Assembly (NCBI RefSeq): GCF_040783975.1
Contig: NZ_CP160631.1
Span: 930,001 to 994,000, forward strand
Reading direction: 5' to 3'
From: Pantoea sp. Ep11b
Lineage (GTDB): Bacteria > Pseudomonadota > Gammaproteobacteria > Enterobacterales > Enterobacteriaceae
Length of the DNA: 64,000 bases
A model generated the notes under the pieces. That model saw nothing but the letters and a program-made list of their open reading frames with translations. It made no database searches and had not been told where the DNA came from. Below are positions 8,166 through 16,019 of the stretch, piece after piece. Positions within the stretch are counted from its first letter, which is position 1; the number at the start of each line of letters is the position of its first letter. The position numbers and the translations under genes were made by a program.

Positions 8166-8509
8166 AAAACACAATCGAAAGCGCTGTGCTGGAATGGTAT
8201 GACAGAAATTATAATTCTAAGCCTCTTTTTTCAAAAGATAAGCCTGAGCTAACGCTTGAGACCAGCCTATCGACAGGTAAATATCCCTGGGCCAGAGAAA
8301 CGGGTGACGAAATAATGAATGACTATTTCGAGCGATTTAACGTCGATAGCAGCGAATTTGATTTTCTTGCATACTGGCCTTATGAAAAAGGGTTTCTACC
8401 TAACTTCTTAAGGCCTAAATCCCAAAAGCTTCCCGACGTTAAGCCGAAACCCCTGACGATTCATATGCTTGTCGAATCAGCGAAAGCAGGACGGTGGCTT
8501 TTCAGGTAG
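8159..8509 (+). CDS. DUF1493 family protein
   Basis: A 116-residue acidic protein overlapping the end of the STM2901-like gene by 7 bases, so the two are probably translationally coupled. The segment GDEIMNDYFERFNVDSSEFD followed by YWP, then PLTIHMLVESAKAGRW, is the DUF1493 pattern. This fold resembles acyl carrier proteins, but the usual modified Ser is not evident. Pairing of an STM2901-like gene with DUF1493 is a recurring arrangement as far as I recall. No function is established; a small two-gene accessory or toxin-antitoxin-like unit is possible but unproven. Confidence 0.75.
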   Translation: MVKNTIESAVLEWYDRNYNSKPLFSKDKPELTLETSLSTGKYPWARETGDEIMNDYFERFNVDSSEFDFLAYWPYEKGFLPNFLRPKSQKLPDVKPKPLTIHMLVESAKAGRWLFR

Positions 8510-8776
8510 TTCATGCAAGTTGCTATCTCATCCAGAAAGGACCAGTACGGTTAGGTTCCGTCTTTCGGAGCCTGACTCATCGGTCGGAAATCTGCTAGTT
8601 GATTATTCTTCAAGCTAAGTGACTGTCGACCCCCGGAGAATTGAAAAAAACAGGGGGTACAAAAGAGTGTATTCTGAGTTTTTTACTATTTTATTTCAAT
8701 TTAGAACATATGGTTGAAGACTTTTTTGTGTCCAGCTTCCGCAACAATCACTCAAAGTCCATACAAATCACTAAGC

Positions 8777-8968
8777 GCACTTGCCCGCGTCATCAACCTG
8801 ACGCAGTCCATCCTGGCAAAAGTCTTCCGGGGTGAACTCACAGCCCAATGGCGTGCAGGAAACCTTGAGTTAATCAGCGGAGAAAACAGCGCCGCCGTGC
8901 TACTGGAAAAGATCAAAGCCGAACGCGCCGCCAGTACAGGTAAAAATACCTCACGCAAAAAATCCTGA
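8777..8968 (+). pseudogene. hsdS: Remnant of type I restriction specificity subunit HsdS (C-terminus)
   Basis: The last about 60 codons before the stop at 8968 ([20 protein letters not shown], then [16 protein letters not shown] and [12 protein letters not shown]...RKKS) match the conserved C-terminal tail of enterobacterial type IA/IB HsdS proteins. Both target recognition domains and the central conserved region are missing, and no hsdM or hsdR is nearby. The fragment sits just upstream of symE, the same neighbour as in E. coli, so an hsdRMS-symE block was probably present before deletion. Bases 8510-8776 upstream show no gene. Confidence 0.85.
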
Positions 8969-9111
8969 TTCTTATTTCATTGCGCACCTTGCTGGTGCGC
9001 TTCTTATTATTCCCTGCCAGCTAAATCTTAATTTTTATATTCAAATGATTTTATAAATAGTTTATTTTCCACTGTTTTAAGCTGGACTTCCCATCTCTTT
9101 CCTGATGATAT

Positions 9112-9193
9112 GTACAGGTATTTAGCGCGGCACGGATGTGCTGCAACACACCCGCGCCGCTAATCACAATCACTATTTATAGGGAATAGTAAT
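9112..9193 (-). ncRNA. symR: SymR-like antisense RNA (predicted)
   Basis: In E. coli a roughly 77-base RNA, SymR, is transcribed antisense to the symE 5' end and represses it. The symE leader here keeps strong secondary structure: a hairpin at 9124-9161 with arms AGCGCGGCACGGATGTG and its near complement CACACCCGCGCCGCT. The leader appears conserved with E. coli, as far as I recall that sequence. The boundaries are approximate and the promoter has not been pinpointed; this is inference from conservation of the locus. Confidence 0.5.
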
Positions 9194-9194
9194 C

Positions 9195-9524
9195 ATGACT
9201 GACGCTCATTCTATTGCACAACCGTCTGAACCAGAAGTCTCTCCGGCAAATAACCGTCAATTGACTGTTGGCTACGCGAGTCGCTATCCGGATTACAGCC
9301 GGATCCCTGCAATTACCATGAAAGGACAATGGCTGGAAGCTGCCGGTTTTGCCACGGGCACAGTAGTAGATGTAAAGGTAATGGAAGGCTGTATTGTGCT
9401 CACCGCCCGGCAGGAGAGCGAACTGATGCAGTCGCTGCGCCAGGTGTGCAAACTGTCGGCGCGGAAACAAAAGCAGGTGCAGGAGTTTATTAAGGTCATT
9501 ACCTCTAAACAGAAAGTAGCCTGA
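9195..9524 (+). CDS. symE: SymE-like type I toxin, SOS-associated
   Basis: A 109-residue protein very similar to E. coli Sym[41 protein letters not shown] and the C-terminal [20 protein letters not shown] block are all intact. SymE has an AbrB-like fold; in E. coli it is induced by DNA damage, and reported activities include RNA cleavage and nucleoid condensation. The first 20 residues also match the E. coli start, so ATG 9195 is secure; AGGG lies 10 bases upstream. It is intact although the adjacent hsd genes are reduced to a fragment, so it may now act as an orphan. I see no clear consensus LexA box in the leader. Confidence 0.92.
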   Translation: MTDAHSIAQPSEPEVSPANNRQLTVGYASRYPDYSRIPAITMKGQWLEAAGFATGTVVDVKVMEGCIVLTARQESELMQSLRQVCKLSARKQKQVQEFIKVITSKQKVA

Positions 9525-9533
9525 ATGTGAAAC

Positions 9534-9558
9534 CGCTCCCGATATTGCATCGGGAGCG
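9534..9558 (+). terminator. Hairpin downstream of symE
   Basis: Perfect 10-bp stem CGCTCCCGAT / ATCGGGAGCG with loop ATTGC, 10 bases after the symE stop. Only a short AT-rich tail follows, so it may be a weak terminator or an mRNA-stabilising hairpin. Confidence 0.6.
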
Positions 9559-9947
9559 ATTAACTATCAGGAAGCCACTACCTCCATCAGTTCATTAGTC
9601 CTTCGTATCATTTAATAGCTTTACTTCGCTTTCAAATTTTGAATAGAAGAAACTGATGCTTAAATTGCCTTTTAAAAAATAAAAGGCTGTTTGAACAGTA
9701 TTATCGAAAATAATATGCAAATCTTAGAGGAGGAAATTGCAAAAGCAGCTTACATCGACTGACCTCCCTGATGAAATCGTCAACAATAGTAATACACTCA
9801 AATGCGACAACCTGTGGCACGCAAATCTACGACATAATACTGCTTTGATTTTAAATCACACTTTAGGGCCAGTCTTCTTTAAAGTGGCTGATGATTATAG
9901 CTACAATATTGCGCAGGACTATTGATACCTCAAGGAGGATTTGAGCT
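9559..9947 (+). other. Intergenic region with a possible frameshifted small ORF (about 9716-9925)
   Basis: No convincing intact gene. From ATG 9716 a short frame reads MQILEEEIAKAAYID and stops; a second frame continues DLPDEIVNNSNTLKCDN and ends ...KVADDYSYNIAQDY at 9925. Joined by one frameshift near 9758 they would give about 70 residues. The second frame alone lacks Met, has only a TTG start, and its GAGGAGG Shine-Dalgarno is too close (3 bases). I do not recognise the product; it may be a decayed immunity-type gene next to the toxin locus. Confidence 0.3.
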
Positions 9948-10782
9948 ATGGATAATGAAGACGGAGTGAGAGTTATTCTTTCCCCGGTGCAGCTTGCGGC
10001 TTTACTATCAGATAAAAGCGTTAGCGAAGGCGAAACTCTGAGTAATCGCTTGTATGGCGGTTTAGGCCTTGCGGGTGGTATCGTTGAGCTATTTGGTGCC
10101 CGGTGCCATGTGCGTAGTACCTGAACCCACGATGCTGACTAAAGCGGGATGTGTTGTCGTTGGCACGCATGGACTGGATACTGTGCAGGCATCTCTGCGG
10201 CAGATCTGGACAGGCAAAGGTACTGAGACCGATACCTGCAATTCTGCTGTCTCACTGGCACAGGCGCTGGGGGCTGATAAAAATACGGCAATGAAAGTGG
10301 GATTCACAGTCGATCTGGCAGTTCCACTGGCATTTTCTTTTGCTACAGGCACCCAGCGTGTTATTGCGATACGCAGTGGTCGCATCAAGCTTGCTGAACA
10401 TGAATCTCTTCCTGGTACTAATGCGGCTGGACATGCTATTGAAAGACACGCAGGCAAAACTGCGGAAGAGTTATTTGAACGGCTTGAAAAATCCCCAAGA
10501 TTGAAGTCATCGAGCAGCTTTAAAAGTACCCGGGATGCTGAAATACTTATCTCTAAGATTTTAAGAGACAATAAGAATAGCATCACACTGTGGGTGAAGA
10601 ATGTTCCCGAAGGTCTCAAAGCTAAAACAGTGTTAGATGGTAGCTTTGCCCGCCAGACAGGTATTTCAGTTTCCAGAGGAATAATGGAAGTGAAAGCCTG
10701 CTATAAGGTCCGTATAATACTCAAATTCGAGTATTGGAACGGTAAGCCCTTTTTCATCCTGACTGCTTATCCGATAGTATAA
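9948..10782 (+). pseudogene. RNase A-like polymorphic toxin, frameshifted
   Basis: ATG 9948 with AAGGAGG 9 bases upstream begins MDNEDGVRVILSPVQLAALL and runs to ELFGA, then stops at about 10124. Deleting one C from the CCC at 10099-10101 joins it to the downstream frame GAMCVVPEPTMLTKAGC and on to 10782, about 277 residues in all. The N-terminal half has glycine-rich hydrophobic segments that may help membrane passage. The C-terminal about 110 residues (GHAIERHAGKTAEELFERL to PFFILTAYPIV) match the bacterial RNase A-like toxin domain of CdiA-CT/polymorphic toxins, including the early His and the final TxY. An immunity gene follows 2 bases later. The active domain is intact in its own frame, but without normal translation initiation. 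Confidence 0.75.
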
Positions 10783-10784
10783 CT

Positions 10785-11093
10785 ATGAAAAACATTAACA
10801 TAGCCGGACTTGATAGCCTTATTGCCATCTATTTCGGACAAGACTATGACCTGTTCGGTAGTGGTGAAAGTGTAGATGCCCAAATCAACGCATGGATTGC
10901 AGACTCCACTGCTGCTTCACGACATGGCTTGATGGGTGATATTGAGCAATTTATGAGGGAGTGTGACAACCTGGAGGAGGACTTCAGAAGCCGCTATGGC
11001 TCGGAATTTTCTACAGAATTATGGGAAACGACGCCTGCCGAATTCCTCAACCTTTTAAAGCAAAAGGTTAGTGCACCTCTTTCTCAAGGCTGA
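10785..11093 (+). CDS. Contact-dependent inhibition-type immunity protein (CdiI-like)
   Basis: A 102-residue acidic helical protein, 2 bases downstream of the RNase A-like toxin stop. The pattern IAGLDSLIAIYFGQDYDLFG, then ESVDAQINAWI and a final ELWETTPAEFLNLLKQKV, fits the small immunity proteins annotated as contact-dependent growth inhibition immunity (CdiI_2-like). It would bind the toxin domain and block its RNase activity in the cytoplasm. The gene is intact while the toxin is frameshifted, consistent with continued selection for protection against sibling toxins. Confidence 0.75.
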   Translation: MKNINIAGLDSLIAIYFGQDYDLFGSGESVDAQINAWIADSTAASRHGLMGDIEQFMRECDNLEEDFRSRYGSEFSTELWETTPAEFLNLLKQKVSAPLSQG

Positions 11094-11153
11094 TTTGCCA
11101 TTACAATAAGTGCTCCCCCAAGATGAATTCTTGCTGATGAGGTTGTACCTGCA

Positions 11154-11972
11154 TTGAGTCGCCTGATCGGATGCAATCCACTTAACGGGAAATGGTTATG
11201 GCGATGCCGCTCGCTGCCGCTTTTCATCGCGCTGCTGCTGGTGGGATGCGCCCGCTCTGACGCGCTGTGGACGGTCACGCATGACCTCTGCATGACTAAC
11301 CATCACTACCGGCGCGATCCTGCTCCCTGCCAGCAGGTCTATCAGTCACAGGACAGTAACCAGGGCTTCAGCGTCATCCAGAATCCTCGTTACAGGCTGC
11401 ATTTTCTTCTGGTCCCCACCATAGCGATCTCCGGCATTGAGAGCATCACGCTATCGCGCCCCGGGCGTCCCGACTATTTCGGTTACGCCTGGCTTATGCG
11501 TTATCCGCTGATGGCTGCCTATGGGGCCACGGTGCCGGAGGATCGACTTGGCATGGCGCTGAATTCCGCTTATGGCCGCAGCCAGAATCAGCTGCATATT
11601 CATCTGACCTGCCTGCGGAAGGATGTTTATCGGCAGCTTCAGGCCGAGCGTCCTTATATTCAGGATGAGTGGCAACCCTTGCCTGATCGCCTGCTGAAAC
11701 ATACTTACTATGCCCGTCGCGTTATACAGCCGACGGCGATGGGGATCTATCCTGTCAGCTCTGTGGCACGTCATCTCCGGCTGTCGCCGCCGCAGCTGGC
11801 GGAATGGGGCGTAGCGCTCATCCCGGCGACGTTCTCAGGCGAAAAAGGGTTTATTCTGCTGGCTACCCGACGCGGTCTGGATAAGGGCAATCGGGCCTCC
11901 GTTGAGTCGTTACTGGATAAGCGCTGCGCGATCCTGTCAACGCCGCCAGCAGAGGTTTCAGTCGGCGATTAG
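11154..11972 (+). CDS. cdh: CDP-diacylglycerol pyrophosphatase
   Basis: A 272-residue homologue of E. coli Cdh, which hydrolyses CDP-diacylglycerol to phosphatidate and CMP. The N-terminus has one hydrophobic anchor (LPLFIALLLVGCA), so the enzyme faces the periplasm; the LVGC could be a lipobox. The catalytic HIT-like signature is QNQLHIHLTCLRKDV. Flanking blocks ALNSAYGRS, LLKHTYYARRV and GFILLATRRGLDKGNRAS also match. No in-frame ATG exists before the anchor, so TTG 11154 (GAGG 12 bases upstream) is the best available start, but it is uncertain. The stop overlaps by 15 bases a decayed permease on the opposite strand. It probably marks the end of the leuX island. Confidence 0.88.
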   Translation: MSRLIGCNPLNGKWLWRCRSLPLFIALLLVGCARSDALWTVTHDLCMTNHHYRRDPAPCQQVYQSQDSNQGFSVIQNPRYRLHFLLVPTIAISGIESITLSRPGRPDYFGYAWLMRYPLMAAYGATVPEDRLGMALNSAYGRSQNQLHIHLTCLRKDVYRQLQAERPYIQDEWQPLPDRLLKHTYYARRVIQPTAMGIYPVSSVARHLRLSPPQLAEWGVALIPATFSGEKGFILLATRRGLDKGNRASVESLLDKRCAILSTPPAEVSVGD

Positions 11973-12283
11973 CCATGCACCATTGCCCCGAACTTTCAGC
12001 AGGCTGATGGCGGGAGTGACAATAACGATCGCCAGCGCAGAAAAGATCAGCTCATGCCGTAACGCAGGGCCAGTCCGTCAGGGGATCGCCACGAAAGAGC
12101 CCACCGCATCACAGGCACAGACCCGCGCCAGCGTCTCTGGCGGGATGTGCCTCTGTAACGCATTGTCTAAGCTCACGCCGGACAGCCCGGACATCATCCA
12201 GGCCCTTATGAACCCGGAAATCAGACAGCCTGGCCCTGCGGACTGGCTCAGCACCAACGCAGAAAGGGCACATCCTTCATAAA
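11958..12283 (-). pseudogene. MFS permease, C-terminal remnant
   Basis: Read on the minus strand, the segment SLDNALQRHIPPETLARVCA and CDAVGSFVAIP matches the helix 10/11 loop of MFS efflux-type permeases (WDTALQ-x-HIPP-x-LSRV-x-AYDALGSF). After a stop and frame change, a hydrophobic helix LIFSALAIVIVTPAISLLKV follows and the reading ends inside cdh. The first nine or so transmembrane helices are missing and at least one frameshift is present, so this is a dead fragment. It accounts for the otherwise gene-free 11973-12384 stretch. Confidence 0.7.
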
Positions 12284-12384
12284 CATCCTCGCCTGAACCG
12301 ATCCATCGACAACGTGAAACTTCTGGCAGAATGCTGTAAAAATGAAACAGTGTTTTATTTTGATGAAAACGTATCGGAGGCGAC

Positions 12385-12969
12385 ATGTCTGAAAATGCAG
12401 CACTACTGCTGGCCACAGGATTTGAAGAAGCAGAAGCGTTTATTACTCTCGATATTCTCAGTCGACTGGGGATCGAAGTCACCACCGTTGCCTGCCAGCC
12501 TCAGCGCGAGATTGTCAGTTACCACGGTGTCGTCGTTAAAGCCGATAAGCAAATCGAAGAACTGCAGGACGCACATCTCTTTGATGCGCTGATCCTGCCT
12601 GGCGGGCCGGAGGGGTCTGAGAATCTTGCCGCCAGCCCGGCGGTCACCGCCTTAATCCAGCGACATGATGAAGCCGGGATGCTGATTGCGCCCATCTGCT
12701 CTGCCGCCGCCCGGGTGCTGGGGGGAAATAACCTGCTGAAAGGCCGTCGCTATACCTGCTCGGGTGAGCTGGGGCTGGCGGTGAAAGATGGCGAGTATCT
12801 GATGGAGGATGTGGTGGAAGATGGCAATCTGCTCAGCGGCCGGGGTCTGGGTGTCGCCTTCGATTTTGCTTTCACCCTTGCTCTGCGCCTGACCGGGAAC
12901 AAGGGCGCGGTCGACTTTCAGGCTGAACATATCTATTACCGTCCGTGGCTGAACAGGGAGCCTCGCTAA
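12385..12969 (+). CDS. DJ-1/PfpI family protein (YajL-like)
   Basis: A 194-residue protein of the DJ-1/PfpI superfamily. It shows the acidic loop ATGFEEAEA (Glu14/15), the LPGG turn at 71-74 and the nucleophile elbow APICSAAARVL with Cys105. It also shows the GLGVAFDFAFTLALRLTG segment typical of YajL/ThiJ-type proteins. Family members act as glyoxalases, deglycases or chaperones; which activity applies is not visible. It differs clearly from E. coli YajL in the C-terminus (AEHIYYRPWL), so it is a paralogue. GGAGG lies 6-7 bases before ATG. Cytoplasmic, single-gene transcript. Confidence 0.88.
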   Translation: MSENAALLLATGFEEAEAFITLDILSRLGIEVTTVACQPQREIVSYHGVVVKADKQIEELQDAHLFDALILPGGPEGSENLAASPAVTALIQRHDEAGMLIAPICSAAARVLGGNNLLKGRRYTCSGELGLAVKDGEYLMEDVVEDGNLLSGRGLGVAFDFAFTLALRLTGNKGAVDFQAEHIYYRPWLNREPR

Positions 12970-13251
12970 ACGCCCGGATTGCAGCCATAAGAGAGACTGA
13001 ATCTTCAGCGTCTCTCTACCGCGCGGCCGGGTCTTATCCGGGGTCGGCTTACCGGCACAGCGCCGCTTTCCTCACTGAACAGAACCATCTTCGCGGTGAG
13101 CATTTCGCTCGCCGCCGGTATCGGATTAACGATGGGTGCGTCAGGCGCTTGCCCACCCAGCCCCAGCGCAACAGAGAAGGCTTTCTTTATCGCGGGATAT
13201 TAAAGTCGTTACCAATGATGGGACATCACTCTCATTTATGGGGAAGAAGCA

Positions 13252-13554
13252 ATGAAGAACCTGATTAAGTGATCTGCCGCTATGGCTGCCACCGTGCTGA
13301 TCTGTAGTGGTTTATTTATCGGGTTTGTCGCGTCGGGCTCAAATAACGTGACCGTTTACACGCAACGCGATTTTTTTAAATACCACACACTGACAGATAC
13401 GGATATTGAAAACGCCCCGTGTATCACGGCGCTCTACTATTTTGAAGCCCATCCGGGAGACGGTTATTTCCGTTCAAATAGCATCGTATTTAAGGGGGCG
13501 GCAGAGACCGCATCGCTGCGTGCTTATCTCGAAAAACCGGGATACGCGAAGTAA
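13252..13554 (+). pseudogene. Small exported protein interrupted by a TGA
   Basis: From ATG 13252 the frame reads MKNLIK, then TGA (13270-13272), then SAAMAATVLICSGLFIGFVA and a hydrophilic 70-residue mature part ending LEKPGYAK. Readthrough gives a normal signal peptide, whereas starting at Met 13282 leaves a hydrophobic N-terminus without a positive n-region or Shine-Dalgarno. The TGA is therefore probably an inactivating mutation. I do not recognise the mature domain. Upstream, 12970-13251 has no intact gene, only a short signal-peptide-like stretch (FAVSISLAAGIGLTMGASG) without a start, suggesting decayed DNA. Confidence 0.5.
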
Positions 13555-13580
13555 AAACGCAGTCCGGGTGAGAAGGAGAT

Positions 13581-13628
13581 ATGATCAGCTGGATGGGGCT
13601 CTGTTCTGTCTCTGTTTCAATCCCCTGA
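13581..13628 (+). other. Possible 15-codon mini-ORF with strong Shine-Dalgarno
   Basis: ATG 13581 is preceded by GAAGGAGAT with ideal spacing, yet the frame encodes only MISWMGLCSVSVSIP. It lies in the decayed region after the interrupted exported gene. It may be the start of a lost gene or a true small protein; nothing else supports it. Confidence 0.25.
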
Positions 13629-13726
13629 CCCGGGAAACTGAACTGACTAACGTGCTGAATAATTAACGCACTCGTATAAAACGTAACTGCCAGGCACTCA
13701 TCCGCCCGGCAGCTCAGAACGTTTAA

Positions 13727-14395
13727 TCAGTGCAGGCAGCACTGCTTATATTTTTTACCGCTGCCGCACGGGCAGGGATCGTTGCGGCCCGGCATTTTCT
13801 CTGCCGACACGGGCTTCTGCGGAACAGGAATGGCTTCAGGCTGAGAGATCCAGTGGTCGTGCAGCGCCAGGGCCGCCGGACGGATCGCCTCGATGCTGGC
13901 TTCCATCTCTTCCGGTGTCAGGGCGTCGATCTTCTCCAGGTTCTCTTCCGTGCCGTGCAGGGCGATGGCGTCCAGCGCAGGCTGCAGCTCTGGCGGCAGA
14001 CCAGACCAGTCGCTCAGCGAGACACCGCGCATGTAGCCAAAGCACCACTCTTCAACCACAGTAAACTCCAGCCCCTCCATCTCGCGGATGCCAAACAGCG
14101 GTTCGAACTGCTCCGGGAATTCCGACAAGCGGTCAGCCACGTCATTCATATGCTGGAAGCAGAGCGACATAAAGCGGGTCATTTCACGCTCATTGCTCCA
14201 TTTAGGAATATGTTTCTCGCCACCCCAGAGCGCGACCAGCCACTGGCTGGGTTCGATGGTCACGGGGCCAGAGAGGACGGCAGTCAGCAGGCCATCCAGC
14301 TCGGAGACATCCATAATTGACGCTTCGCTGCCATATTTTTCCAGCATATCTTCCAGCCATTGCAGCTCTTTTTCGGACAGTGGGCCTTCTTTCAT
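13727..14395 (-). CDS. UPF0149 family protein with C-terminal SEC-C zinc motif (YecA-like)
   Basis: A 222-residue cytoplasmic protein. Residues 1-180 are the UPF0149 helical domain ([42 protein letters not shown]). The last 20 residues, [18 protein letters not shown], are the SEC-C zinc-binding motif also found at the SecA C-terminus. E. coli YecA of this type interacts with ribosomes and SecA-related machinery, and a chaperone-like role has been proposed. The start is supported by GGGAGG 7 bases upstream on the minus strand. Length and both domains agree with the family. Confidence 0.9.
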   Translation of the reverse strand: MKEGPLSEKELQWLEDMLEKYGSEASIMDVSELDGLLTAVLSGPVTIEPSQWLVALWGGEKHIPKWSNEREMTRFMSLCFQHMNDVADRLSEFPEQFEPLFGIREMEGLEFTVVEEWCFGYMRGVSLSDWSGLPPELQPALDAIALHGTEENLEKIDALTPEEMEASIEAIRPAALALHDHWISQPEAIPVPQKPVSAEKMPGRNDPCPCGSGKKYKQCCLH

Positions 14396-14634
14396 GCGGT
14401 TGCCTCCCGGGCGTATCAGATTTCAGCGTGGCGTTAAGCCTTAAAACCGCAGCAGTGTACACCCTTGCGGGCCACAAGACAGCTAACCCCGTTGTGGTGT
14501 CTCTGGCGGTTAAACCGCGTTTAGCCCCTGTTTCCGGTCGTTAAGCAGGCGATAGCCCACTGCACTTTGTGATACATTTTTGCGCTACCGCCCGCCCGTG
14601 ACATGCTTTAAAGCGTTAAGTTAATGATTAAAAA

Positions 14635-15888
14635 ATGAATAATGGATTTACTCTCTGCCAGGCGGATGCCGGGTTACTCGCGGGGGCTGCCTCTCCCCGC
14701 CAGCGGGCCAGCAGAGCGATCAGGCTTTTCATGCCTGTTATCCTCTTCCTGCTGGCAGGCTGCGGCACCCTGTCGCAGACCTCCGCGCCGGTAAGCGATC
14801 GTGTTTATCTTACGCATGCCACCTTTGACGAAAATGTCGAAGATATCGTGCAGCACTACATGCAGCAGAAGCAGGTTCCTGGCATCAGCATTGCGGTCAT
14901 CCATCATAATGGTCCGACGCGCTTTTATCCCTTTGGCGTCACCGACCGCGTGCATCGCCATCCGATCACGCCGGATACCCTGTTTGCGCTGGGATCACTG
15001 AGTAAAGGCGTAACGGCAGAGGTGATTATCCAGCTGGTGGAGCAGGGCCGGCTGCGCTGGAGCGATACCCTGGCCGATCTGTTGCCTGAAAAAGTCACGC
15101 TCAGCGCGGACGCGCGGCGCATCACCTTGCTGCAACTGGTGACGCATACTTCCGGCCTGCCGCGTCAGGATATGGATCTGCCGATGCTGGCGCAGTTCAT
15201 CGGTTATCTGGGCACGGGCGAGAACTTCTATGGCAATCTCGACAGCGACACACTGCTGAGTTATCTGGCAGATTTCACCGCGCCGTCCGTACGCGTACCG
15301 CACTACTCTAACCTCGGCTATGCGCTGCTCGGTTATATCCTGCGCACCCGTTTTCATCAGGACATCCAGACGCAGGCGTCAGCACTGATCTTCGCGCCGC
15401 TGAAGATGAATCAGAGCAGTTTTATGCCGGAAACGCTGCCGGGTTATCCGCTGCGCGCGCTGGGGCATGCCGGCGATCAGCCGAAATTCATCCGTCGCGG
15501 CGCACTGACGCCCGACTGGCATTTTCACGGCAATATGGTGGCCGCGGCCAGTCTCTACAGTAATGCACGCGATCTCAGCGCCTATCTGCGCGCGCATCTG
15601 CGTGCGACCGGGGACAGGGCGCGGGATCGTGCCTTTGCCGCGGTCGGGCGGGCGTGGTATCAGCAGGGTTCACAGGCGCAGAACATTGCCTGGGTGACGG
15701 ACAGGGTCGACGGGCAGCAGATCACCTATCAGGTAGGCTACATCGGCGGTTACGCCAGTTTTATCGGCTACGATAAACGAAACGGTAATGCGATTGTGGT
15801 GCTGCAGAACGGCTTTAACTGGAGCAACTATTTAGGCATTGCGCTGTTGGTCGATCTGGCAACTCAGGATAAAGTGGTTTTACAGTAA
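14635..15888 (+). CDS. Class C beta-lactamase-like serine hydrolase, lipoprotein
   Basis: A 417-residue member of the beta-lactamase/penicillin-binding-like family (PF00144). SxxK is SLSK at 121-124 and YxN is YSN at 224-226; the third motif is not a clear KTG. A hydrophobic segment ending LLAGC (Cys43) is a lipobox, predicting an outer-membrane or periplasm-facing lipoprotein. The n-region is unusually long (32 residues) if ATG 14635 is the start, but the later Met33 would leave no charged n-region. There is no strong Shine-Dalgarno. Likely a carboxypeptidase, endopeptidase or esterase acting on peptidoglycan-like substrates rather than a resistance enzyme. Confidence 0.82.
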   Translation: MNNGFTLCQADAGLLAGAASPRQRASRAIRLFMPVILFLLAGCGTLSQTSAPVSDRVYLTHATFDENVEDIVQHYMQQKQVPGISIAVIHHNGPTRFYPFGVTDRVHRHPITPDTLFALGSLSKGVTAEVIIQLVEQGRLRWSDTLADLLPEKVTLSADARRITLLQLVTHTSGLPRQDMDLPMLAQFIGYLGTGENFYGNLDSDTLLSYLADFTAPSVRVPHYSNLGYALLGYILRTRFHQDIQTQASALIFAPLKMNQSSFMPETLPGYPLRALGHAGDQPKFIRRGALTPDWHFHGNMVAAASLYSNARDLSAYLRAHLRATGDRARDRAFAAVGRAWYQQGSQAQNIAWVTDRVDGQQITYQVGYIGGYASFIGYDKRNGNAIVVLQNGFNWSNYLGIALLVDLATQDKVVLQ

Positions 15889-16019
15889 TCGGTCAGCTGG
15901 CCTGTGTGCAGTGAAATGAATCGCGCTGTTTTCCCTGCAAAGCGCGTCAGCGCGCCGGAACTGAAGTGCGATAAAAATTGTCTTTAGCCTGACTGTCAAA
16001 ATTTAACGTGGAAATCATT

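Noticed and set aside
8641..8835. 64-codon open frame before the hsdS remnant
   Set aside because: Overlaps the hsdS remnant in another frame, has no Shine-Dalgarno and no recognisable features.
7681..11153. Right attachment site copy of the leuX 3' end
   Set aside because: Only a trivial TTCGGCA match near 7681 was seen; no repeat long enough for a P4-type att site.
12945..13268. 107-codon open frame after the DJ-1 gene
   Set aside because: It starts inside the DJ-1 gene, lacks a Shine-Dalgarno and has shadow-like composition; the region appears decayed.
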